A DNA stretch of 64,000 nt. Origin: Pleurodeles waltl. Its lineage: Eukaryota; Chordata; Amphibia; Caudata; Salamandridae. The notes under the pieces are model-generated. The model was not told the DNA's origin. It did no database searches and worked only from the letters and a program-made list of their open reading frames with translations. The DNA lies in assembly GCF_031143425.1 (NCBI RefSeq), contig NC_090450.1, positions 168,075,486-168,139,485 on the forward strand. The letters are read 5' to 3'. Shown one piece after another: positions 56,292 through 64,000 of the stretch. Within the stretch, counting starts at the first letter, position 1. The number at the start of each line of letters is the position of its first letter. The position numbers were made by a program, and so were the translations under genes.

Positions 56292-56919
56292 GTTTGGGTT
56301 TTAAATGTTATTTTTAAATGTTCAGAAGTTATATAAAAATGCAATGCATAAATTATTAATGATCAACCAGTTTTAGTTCTTTGTACCATAACACTATACC
56401 ATTAACATTCATCTTTTTTCTCAAGATCTGCAGGAGAGCGGCTCGCCCAGGTGCGTTTCCATATTTATAATACTAATGTGGCTTCATGAACTTTAGTCCC
56501 TCTGTCTCCTGAATGGCTTCTGGGTTTTACTATCTAAATCTTCCCAGGAAGGGAGAAAGGATATAAGAAAAGTTCACTTAATTTTGATGTGCAAACTACA
56601 ATTTAGTCTTTAGCTAGGTAAGCAATAACTGCCCCTGTGCAGATCATGAAGAGCATAATTGTCAGTTCCATTGTAGAGTCCTTTGAGAAATGTATTGCCC
56701 ACTTTCCTTCTTGTCCACGTGTGGTACGAATGACTCAGGAAGGTGGATTCTGCAGTCACTATGTTGATTGGAGTCTCAGTCTCTTTTCCAAATGGTGATG
56801 TCTGGCCTGACGCAAGGAGCACACTTCAGTGCTACATGGCTTTGATGGGGATCCATTTATCCCCACGAGGCCTACTGGTGATATTCTTCTTCATCTTCAG
56901 GATAATGATATTCAAAGCA
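56292..56919. other. Unassigned stretch
   Basis: Nothing supported beyond short open frames on both strands at 56610-56946. Confidence 0.3.
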
Positions 56920-58119
56920 ATCAATCATCAATCAGTTTATTTATAAAGCGCGCTACTCACCCGTTAGGGTCTCAAGGCGCGGGGAGCTACTGGTCGAAAA
57001 GCCATGTTTTGTGCTGTTTCCTGAACGTCAGGAGGTCCTGAGTCTGGAGTAACTGGAGTGGTAGCGAGTTCCAGGTCTTGGCGGCAAGGTGTGAGAAGGA
57101 TCTTCCTCCGGCAGTGGTGCGTCCAGTTGGAAATGGCGAGAAGTCTGTTGTGGAGGTTGTTTTTAGCATTAGTAGAGTCGTTCGTGAGAGAGAGAGGATC
57201 AGCTTGGTGTCATCTGCGTATGATATTATGTTGATATGGTGTGTTCGTGCAATGTTGGCGAGAGGGGCCATGTAGACATTGAAGAACCTAGGGCTGAGGA
57301 ACCCTGGGGGACGCCACAGATGATTCTGGAGGCTTCTGACTGGAATGGTGGAAGGCGGACTCTCTGGGTTCTGCCGGTAAGAAATGATGAGATCCAGTCG
57401 AGGGCTTTGTCGCGGATTCCGGTGTTGTAGAGACGTGTATGTAGGGTGTGATGGCATACCGTGTCAAAAGCAGCAGAGAGGTCCAGTAGGATGAGTGCTG
57501 CGGTTTCGCCTTTATCGAGCATGATCCTTATGTCGTCCGTAGCAGCGATGAGTGCGGTCTCGGTGCTGTGATTTGTTTCTGAATCCTGATTGGGAGGTGT
57601 CGAGAGCATTGCTGTCTTCTAGGAAATGGGAGAGTTGGGCGTTGATGACTTTTTCAATGACTTTGGCCGGGAAAGGGAGGAGGGAGATCGGTTGATAGTT
57701 CTTTGGGTCATCCGGGTCTGCCTTGGGCTTCTTCAGTAGTGCGTTGACTTCTGCGTGTTTCCAGATTTCTGGGAAGGTGGCTGATTCGAATGAGCTGTTG
57801 ATGGTTCTGCAGAGGTGGGGAGCGATGATGCTGCCTTGTTGAAAATGTGGTGGGGGCAGGGGTCCGCTGGGGATCCGGAGTGAATGGAGGCTATGGTGTG
57901 TGCGATGTCATCTTTGTTGGTGAGGGTCCAGCTGTGAAGGAGGTTGGTGTTGCTCGGGGGGTCCTGTGTCAGGGCGTCCGGCTTGAGGGTGTCGGGGGTC
58001 AGATTGGGTTTGAACCTGTTGTGGATTTCTTCTATCTTGCGGTGGAAATGGGTGGCGAGGGAGTTGCAGAACCTTTGCGTGGGGGGGGGTTAGTCGGAGC
58101 AGGTCTTGGGGTTGGAGAG
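56920..58119 (-). pseudogene. L2/CR1-clade LINE, 3' part with internal deletion
   Basis: Reading leftwards on the minus strand: a frame around 57700 with FPAKVIEKVINAQLSHFLED, then 57609-57226 with HSTETALIAATDDI, LLDLSAAFDTVCHHTL and CGVPQGS, and 57457-56987 with SYADDTKLI (intact catalytic YADD) followed almost at once by AAKTWNSLPLQLLQTQDLL, the C-terminal end of such proteins. The region normally between these is missing, so the element suffered an internal deletion. Frame changes separate the pieces. It ends in GCGCTTTATAAATAAA and a TGATTGATGATTGATT tail. The upstream part continues at 63609 beyond the gypsy insertion. Confidence 0.85.
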
Positions 58120-58332
58120 TGAAAGGTATTCCAATCGCTGAACACGAAATAAGTTGCAAGGTTTTTATTTCCAAGATAAAAGTTAAACAGCTTCAACTTC
58201 CGTCCTCCCACTTCAGCCACACCGGTCCCAACTCCCCGCAACACTAAAATCCCCCTCAACATTCCCTGTTCCATTGTCTCACCATTCCCTTGTCCCGTCG
58301 CGCAGGGATCACGCGATGGATACATCCCAACC
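58120..58332 (-). repeat. 3' LTR of gypsy element 2
   Basis: On the plus strand it begins TGAAAGGTATTCC and ends CATCCCAACC; the right LTR ends CGTCCCAACA, so one terminal base has changed. On the minus strand a purine run AAGGGAAGAGATG (58345-58333) immediately precedes it and is the likely polypurine tract. Confidence 0.9.
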
Positions 58333-58489
58333 CATCTCTTCCCTTACAACGATTTTTACAATATGACAATAAAATAATTTAAAAAATAAAATAAAAAATT
58401 ACTCACAATACATAAATAACAATTGTCTTATATACATGACAATAATATCCTGGAACACCTATATACAAATCGTCACAATTAATGTTACA

Positions 58490-59758
58490 TCAATACGTAA
58501 TCATGAAATGAAGTGGTTTGACAATTCTGGAGGAACGTACGCAATGATGCGCAGGTGGATTAATTGTTCCGGAAGAACGATTGTCATCACATACGTCTTG
58601 CTTACTTGCATTCACACCCCGCTCGCCTTCCCTACTCACAGCTCTAGTTAAAGATTTTTTGCTCTTGTTCCACCATTTACCATCATCCAGTTTAACTGCA
58701 CTGTCACCCACCTGAACAATTCTCCTCCAACCACTGAATTTAGACGGGTCTTTAACCATGGCTCTCAGAGACTTCACTCTTACCAAATCGTCTTCCTTCC
58801 AATCAACCCTGCGGATATGAACTTTCTGTGAACTTGGCGCATATTTCTGTTGCGCATCCTTTCTTTTTTCCACCACACCATCAACCTTATGCCATGGCAC
58901 ACCAAAATGACCCATCCACTCTCTAGTTAGTTTTGAGGACGGAATGCGACCACGTAATAGGACAAAAGGTGATACATGTGTATCAGAATTATTCGTAGTG
59001 CGCACTGCCCACAACAATTTTGCTAATTCGGACTTACAGTGCAGTCCACTCGCGTTGGACAGTTGAATATTATCCTTGAGGACCCTATTAAGCCTCTCCA
59101 CAAGTCCATTACTCCTTGGATGGTACAGCGAGGTTTTGGAGTGTTTAATACCCAAGAACTTCACAAACTTTTCAAATTGTCCTGAAGTAAATTGAGAACC
59201 ACTATCAGTCAAAATCTCATCCGGAATGCCTTCCCTAGCAAAAATACCTTCCAGCCACTGGATCACACTGTTAGAGTCAGGGACTTTCACAAATTTTACT
59301 TCTGGCCATCTGCTGTAATAATCGATAAGCACTAACCTGTATTCTTGGGATCTGTAGGACAACTTCTCTGGCCCTATTATGTTGATAGCAAGCATACTCC
59401 AAGGTTTATCCGGAACTCTTACTGTTTCTATCGGGCATGGTACAGTAACCTGGGACTTGTCACTGGTAGCACAATACATGCAATCCCTTACAAAATGTTC
59501 TATACATTTATCAACCCCAGGCCACCAAAAACCTTCTCTGATCCTCCTCTTCATAGCCCGCATCCCAATGTGACCCTCATGCGCTAACTTCAAAACTTTC
59601 TTTCTCATGCTATCCGGCACTACTAACTGCTTGGACCTAAATAATAATCCATTAATTACCGACAACTCGTCAAAAACATGTTTGTACTTATCCCTTAGTT
59701 CACTTTCGGAGGTCCACTGTGACCACTCCATGACAACTGCATGCATGACTGATCTCAT
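58490..59758 (-). CDS. Integrase region of gypsy element 2
   Basis: A 422-codon open stretch. It starts before an HHCC zinc finger (HEGHIGMRAMKRRI...CMYC), followed by the catalytic core: AINIIGPEKL, LIDYYSRWPEV, LTDSGSQFTSGQF (Asp) and HPRSNGLVERLNRV (Glu). A basic C-terminal part (WKEDDLVRVKSLRAM) follows and there is no chromodomain, unlike the other element. It inserts element DNA into the genome. It is part of pol in the parent element, so the apparent ATG is only the first Met after the last upstream stop. Intact here, but isolated from the broken rest of pol. Confidence 0.85.
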   Translation of the reverse strand: MRSVMHAVVMEWSQWTSESELRDKYKHVFDELSVINGLLFRSKQLVVPDSMRKKVLKLAHEGHIGMRAMKRRIREGFWWPGVDKCIEHFVRDCMYCATSDKSQVTVPCPIETVRVPDKPWSMLAINIIGPEKLSYRSQEYRLVLIDYYSRWPEVKFVKVPDSNSVIQWLEGIFAREGIPDEILTDSGSQFTSGQFEKFVKFLGIKHSKTSLYHPRSNGLVERLNRVLKDNIQLSNASGLHCKSELAKLLWAVRTTNNSDTHVSPFVLLRGRIPSSKLTREWMGHFGVPWHKVDGVVEKRKDAQQKYAPSSQKVHIRRVDWKEDDLVRVKSLRAMVKDPSKFSGWRRIVQVGDSAVKLDDGKWWNKSKKSLTRAVSREGERGVNASKQDVCDDNRSSGTINPPAHHCVRSSRIVKPLHFMITY

Positions 59759-59829
59759 ATCATGATCCTCTTCACAGGCTCTCCTCCATTCCTGTTCACC
59801 CAGCGCACCATCCAGTTGTTAATTTACAG

Positions 59830-61323
59830 AACACACAACCACATCGCCATCTTCATCCTTGGGGCCAATATCTGTAGTTAACTCCTCCAAAGGATCAGTG
59901 CCAGACAATCTAGACAAGCAATCAGCCAAAACATTTTTCTTACCCGGTACATTCTCCAACTTAAAATTCTGTTCACTCAATTTATATTGCCACTTGGCAA
60001 TCCTAGGAGTGGCTTTCTACGCACCCTTGGCTGTGAAAAGTTGGACCAAAGGCTTGTGATCCATTCTAACTGTAAACCTAGTTCCCCACACAAATTGTTG
60101 AAAGTGAATAATGCCCCACCAACATACTAGGCTTCATGTTCAATTACTGAATACGTAGCTTCAGCTCCCTTCAGACTCCTCGATGCAAAAGCAACTACTT
60201 CCTCCATGCCGTCCCTTCTTTGCAATAACACCACACCCAGACCTTTCTGGCTGGCATCAGTCATAATGATGGTCTGATCCCTGGTGTCAAATGGTTTCAG
60301 GGGAATTGCCTGGGCAATCTCTTGCTTAATACTCTCAAACTCACGGTTACAGCCATCATCCCACAAAAATTTAACATTCTTCTTTAGAAGATTCCTTAGA
60401 TTATACGTTTTTTCCGAACAATTAGGTACGAATCTGGCATAAAACTCTATTAAGCCCATGAAAGACCTCAACTGGTCTTTATTCTCTGGACACACAAAAT
60501 CTTGAATGGCCTTTACTAAAGTTACTTTGGGTTTAATGCCATCAGCCGTCAATTCAAAGCCTAAATAGTTCACAGCAGATATGCCAAAATGACAATTAGT
60601 GGGACTGAGAGTCACTCCTTTCAATTTCAACGCATCTAACACACAACTTAACCTCTTGTTATGTTCACACATATCCTTTCCATAAACTAAAATATTGTCC
60701 TGAAATGCATTCACCCCACTCATCTCCTTGAACATAATTTCTATTGTGTTCTAGAATACGGCCGACGCAGACGCCAACCCGAACGGCATTCGTTTGAACT
60801 GAAATAGACTAAAAGATGTAATAAAAGCCGTGTAATGTCTTGAACTTGGGTGCAGACTAATTTGGTGGTATGCAGATGTCATATCAAACAAGGGAAATAC
60901 TTTACCACTTTTAACGGATGATAGCATTTCTGAGATGTTCGGTAGAGGATATTGGTCCACCCAAATCTGATCATTAAGGTCGCGTAAGTCTACACACATT
61001 CGTAACAACCCATTTGCCTTGCGAGCGAAGACTACAGACGCAACCCAATCTGAGGACTCAATCGGTTCTAATATGTCCTGAGTACACAATTTGTCTAGTT
61101 CTTTCTAATCATCTCTCAAGGTGAGGGGAACTTTCCGTACCTTGTGAACTTTAGGTTGAGCATTCTTATTAATCTTGATCTTATGAGCAAATCCCTTGAA
61201 TAAACCCACACCACTTTTAAATATTTCTGGATGACGCGATTCCCATTTATCACTCACAACAGAAGGTACTTGCATGTATTCATTTCTCACTATAACTTGT
61301 TCAGGGTTATTTGGGTCTAACAC
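59830..61323 (-). pseudogene. Reverse transcriptase and RNase H of gypsy element 2, broken
   Basis: Pieces at 61323-61105, 61089-60751 and 60735-60127 carry in order the linker to pol, the reverse-transcriptase fingers and palm (CVDLRDLNDQI, FDMTSAYHQI, FKRMPFGLASA) and the thumb/RNase H connection (LGFELTADGIKP), then RNase H (MTDASQKGLGVVL). The catalytic box reads FQDN (60705-60694), so the second Asp of (Y/F)xDD is Asn. Stop codons occur near 61100, 60745 and 60125, and more follow towards 59800. Confidence 0.88.
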
Positions 61324-61347
61324 TAATTCTAATTTGCCCTGATCAAA

Positions 61348-62596
61348 TCATTCTAAGAGGCATGCATTATCTTTGGCTACATATATTGTTGCTGGTGTGA
61401 CGTTACTCTTAAACTTGAGCTCTGCTTGGAAATCACCCAACATGTCAATTGATTTTCCTCCATATCCAATTGGCTGAATAAGTGACAGATTTAAAGTAGC
61501 CCCTTGACCTTTAAACAATTCGTTCCACTTGGTCTCACTCAAAAGTGTAAATGGTGACCCAGAATCAGCCATCATCTGAACCTGAACACCATTTATTTCT
61601 ACCAAGCAAAACGGTCTTTTCCTGCAAGAATTCTTTATCTCACTGATCAAGAACTCATTGTCATGTGCCATAAATACTTCCCCCTCATCACTACTAGAAG
61701 GGGAGTTATTTGTGGTGACACTGTTGACTCGGTTGGAATTAGGTCTGTCCGAATTATTAGTCTTATTAGATTTGCACACCCTCACAAAATGTCCTTTTTT
61801 ATAACACTTGGCACACATTTTGTCAATAGCTAGACAAAATTTAGCATTACCCAAATGAGCAGTGCTACCACACCTATAACACTCTAAAGGTTTAGAAAAC
61901 TTTTTCTCGGTTTTGCCTCCCGTAGACTGTAGTGTATTCCCACTCTTCCTGTTTCCTTTTTTATATTTTGTTTTTGCAGCAAATACGTCAGGTCGCGGAG
62001 ACTGACTTCTGTTGTCAGAAACTGACATTTGTTCCATGAACGAAACCGTGCTTTCAATTCTGGTGGCGATCTCTAATGCTTTTTGTAGATTTAAGTTAGG
62101 CGTAGATAATAAGGCCTCATAAGCCTCCTGTACTTTCCTGTTATTTGTTTTTTCCACAAGCTGGTCCTTAATCATTTCTTCTTCAAATTCTTTGTAATCA
62201 CACGAAACTGCTAAAAGCCTCAAAGCTCCTACATAACTAGACACAGATTTGCCTTCAGCTTGGACCCTTTTGTAGAATTTATGCCTTTCCAAAGTGACAT
62301 TTCTGCACGTCTTGAATCTTGCGTCCAGGGACTTAATTGCGGTTCCATATTCATCCTCAACACAATCGCTTCACCCTCAATAGTTAATAGTGTTACTTTT
62401 GAAATATGTTTCAAAAATTTCCACCCTCCATTCCCCAAACAATGCCTTAGAATTGCAAATTTTCTCTTGTGGGTGAAAGTTTCTCCCTCTAGAGCATCCA
62501 AATACGCCTCAAATGCCTCTTACCATTGTTCCCAATCTGCGTCAAACAAAGCCGGATTGGGAAGAAAATTAGGCGGAGGAGAGATGGAATGCTGCA
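61348..62596 (-). pseudogene. Gag and protease of gypsy element 2, broken
   Basis: An ATG at 62596 opens gag (starts MQHSISPPPNFLPNP) but TAA follows after about 25 codons near 62521. Frames resume at 62501 (FTHKRKFAILRHCLGN) and, shifted, at 62292. The latter has a capsid-type region (FYKRVQAEGKSVSSYVGALR), two zinc knuckles (CYRCGSTAHLGNAKFC and CAKCYKKGHFVRVC) and then a retroviral-type aspartic protease with MMADSGSPFTLL. Gag and protease thus share one frame, with no frameshift site seen between them. Confidence 0.85.
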
Positions 62597-62699
62597 TAGT
62601 GGGTGCAATCAAGGAATATAATAATAATTAAAACCGATTAATAGAATTGTAGGAATGTACTTTCAATACAGTATGGAAAAGAGTACAAAATGTCTACAG

Positions 62700-63180
62700 A
62701 TCTCCAAAAGGTGTGGATGTTAAATTGTCCCAAAAAGGTGTGCGTATCACCATACGCGCTGTTGAAATGTTCGCACAATATTGCTGCCAAGGTGTGCCAA
62801 TTATAAGTTATATAGATGCAATTAGGTGTGCATGTCACCGTGACACATAAACTTTTTTGTGTTGACTGTAGTGCTTGTTGCCAAAAATAATGCCGCTCGA
62901 TGTACGTGTAACCATATTATTATTATAAATAAACAAGCAATTTGGTGTGCGTGTCACCGTGGGGCACGCAACTTCAATTGTGATTGCCTGCAATATGACG
63001 GCCGTAGGTGTGCGTGTCACCGTGACATGCAATCTCTAACCCAAAATGGCTACGGGGTAGGCGCGCGCACCAGTTTGATAAATGTTTCCCCCAAAATGGC
63101 CGCCGTGGGTGTGGGTGTCACCGTGACACACTATCCCTTATCTCAATATGGCCACTGGGTAGACACGCGCTCCAGTTCCC
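62700..63180 (-). promoter_or_regulatory. Palindrome array in the 5' untranslated region of gypsy element 2
   Basis: GGTGTGCGTGTCACCGTGACA-type motifs occur at 62737, 62825, 62944, 63007 and 63108, with shorter or decayed versions at about 62791, 62898, 63062 and 63165. The core GTGTCACCGTGACAC is a near-perfect palindrome. CAAAATGGC or close variants precede several copies, a YY1-like site. Spacing is about 35-75 bases. Clustered protein sites at this position are known in Drosophila gypsy (the insulator), but no protein is known for this motif. Confidence 0.7.
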
Positions 63181-63396
63181 ACGATGACGTACTCACATAC
63201 AGGTTAAGAAGCAGGTTCCGTAAAATGTTACACTCAGCAACACACCACGGCAACGACAGGAAGAAATCAGCAAAACGAGCTCGTCGTATGGACACCTTCG
63301 AAAATGGGGAGCTCCAGACACGGAAGAAGAAACTGTCAGAGGATTCTTCGCGTTGCCGTCAGGAAGGAGAGCAGGAAAAATGACACTCCTCGCCAC

Positions 63397-63608
63397 TGAA
63401 AGGTATTCAATCGCCGAACACGAAATAAGTTGCAAGGTTTTTGTTTCCAAGATAAAAGTTAAACAGCTTCGACTTCCCTCCTCCCACTTCAGCCACACCG
63501 GTCCCAACTCCCCGCAACACTCAAATCCCCCTCAACATTCCCTGTTCCATTGTCTCACCATTCCCTTGTCCCGTCGCGCGGGGAGCACGCGTTGGATACG
63601 TCCCAACA
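63397..63608 (-). repeat. 5' LTR of gypsy element 2
   Basis: Read on the minus strand it starts TGTTGGGACGTATCC and ends GAATACCTTTCA. One base later TGGCGAGGAGTGTCA follows, a candidate tRNA primer-binding site with the expected TGG start; the tRNA is not identified. Confidence 0.88.
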
Positions 63609-64000
63609 GAGAGGTCTCTGACGATGCTGAAGAGTTCTTTACTGTTGTGGGCGTTGTTATCTATGCGGTTTTTTAAATGGGTCCTTTTAGCGGTATGGAT
63701 TAGCTGGTGATGCTTGCTGATGGACTCCTTGAGTGCGATGTAGTTGTGTTTGCTGGGATCCAGGCACAGGGGCTTCTCTCTTTTTCGGCATTCTCGTTTG
63801 GAGAATTGTAAATCAGGTGTGAACCAGTTGGGTTTGGTGCTGTGCAGGGAGTTTGAGGGTTTTTTGAGCGGTGCGAGGGTGTTGGCGCAGTCTGCTAACC
63901 AGCGGTGCAGGTTGGTAGCGACTTTGTCGGGGTGCAAGATTGTAGGTGGCGTGGTCTGGGTGAGGGTGGAGATCCGTTCTTCTGTTGAGATTTTGCTCCA
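63609..64000 (-). pseudogene. L2/CR1-clade LINE, upstream part, runs off the window
   Basis: A minus-strand frame (63937-63521 region) contains TKPNWFTPDLQFSKRECRKR and HNSKELFSIVRDLS, the segment between endonuclease and reverse transcriptase of L2/CR1-group LINEs. At the GAGAG duplication it is cut by gypsy element 2; on the other side (from 58119) the reading continues with NPKTCSD-like residues. It extends past the window's right edge, where the endonuclease would lie. Confidence 0.8.

Larger units (their letters stand above)
58120..63608 (-). mobile_element. Ty3/gypsy element 2, full length, inactivated
   Basis: A 5,489-bp element on the minus strand with LTRs of 213 and 212 bases and a perfect target duplication GAGAG (58115-58119, 63609-63613). 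Order from its 5' end at the right: LTR, ~800-bp untranslated region with a palindrome array, gag, protease, reverse transcriptase, RNase H, integrase, LTR. The LTRs differ at roughly 11 positions (about 5%), so it is older than the chromovirus. All coding regions except the integrase are broken. It interrupts an L2/CR1-like LINE. Confidence 0.93.

Overview
This window looks like intergenic DNA from a very large vertebrate genome, most likely a salamander (a newt such as Pleurodeles is my best guess; this is inference, not proven). I see no intact host gene. Almost everything recognisable is a mobile element, a tandem array or a decayed pseudogene, often nested, and long stretches hold nothing I can name. 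The ingredients fit what is reported for newt genomes: Ty3/gypsy elements, PIF/Harbinger transposons with GGCGGT-type ends, L1 and L2/CR1 LINEs, Penelope-like traces and 2-3 kb unclassified repeats.

Layout. 0.2-1.7 kb: degenerate ~148-bp tandem array with flanking repeats. 1.7-2.7 kb: long palindromic element interrupted by a Penelope-like fragment with a degenerate hammerhead motif. 3.6-9.2 kb: rRNA-derived pseudogene, an 18S 5' portion joined directly to an internal 28S segment, split by a 2,995-bp repeat (family 1) with TG...CA ends. 9.4-15.5 kb: further long repeats (families 2 and 3), including a clean 2,124-bp insertion with a 5-bp target duplication. 16.4-18.2 kb: LINE remnant. 18.7-28.4 kb: a 9.7-kb PIF/Harbinger transposon. 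28.4-38 kb: mostly unassigned, with a 12-bp minisatellite, a MITE-like fragment and a 5.8S-like foldback. 38.4-43.5 kb: family 1 copies, an L1 3' end and a second Penelope-like/hammerhead trace. 44.9-50.8 kb: a nearly intact Ty3/gypsy chromovirus. 51.2-56.3 kb: LINE scrap, an RPIA pseudogene and a 915-bp Harbinger MITE. 56.9-64 kb: an L2/CR1-like LINE interrupted by a second Ty3/gypsy element.

The best candidate for something undescribed is the Harbinger element. It has three genes instead of the usual two: a Myb/SANT-like gene on the + strand (gene A), a DDE transposase on the - strand, and a second Myb/SANT-like gene (gene B, + strand, three phase-consistent exons, 746 codons, uninterrupted). 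Gene B lies entirely inside a ~5.7-kb intron of the transposase, whose first exon sits next to the right terminal repeat. Transposase and gene A carry disabling mutations; gene B does not. GGCGGT/ACCGCC hairpin motifs cluster at both ends and in the central divergent region.

Other strong signals are a GGGAAAC -1 frameshift site in correct phase between gag and pol of the chromovirus (the heptamer used by the domesticated gene PEG10), a palindrome plus CAAAATGGC array in the 5' untranslated region of the second gypsy element, and two hammerhead-ribozyme-like motifs.
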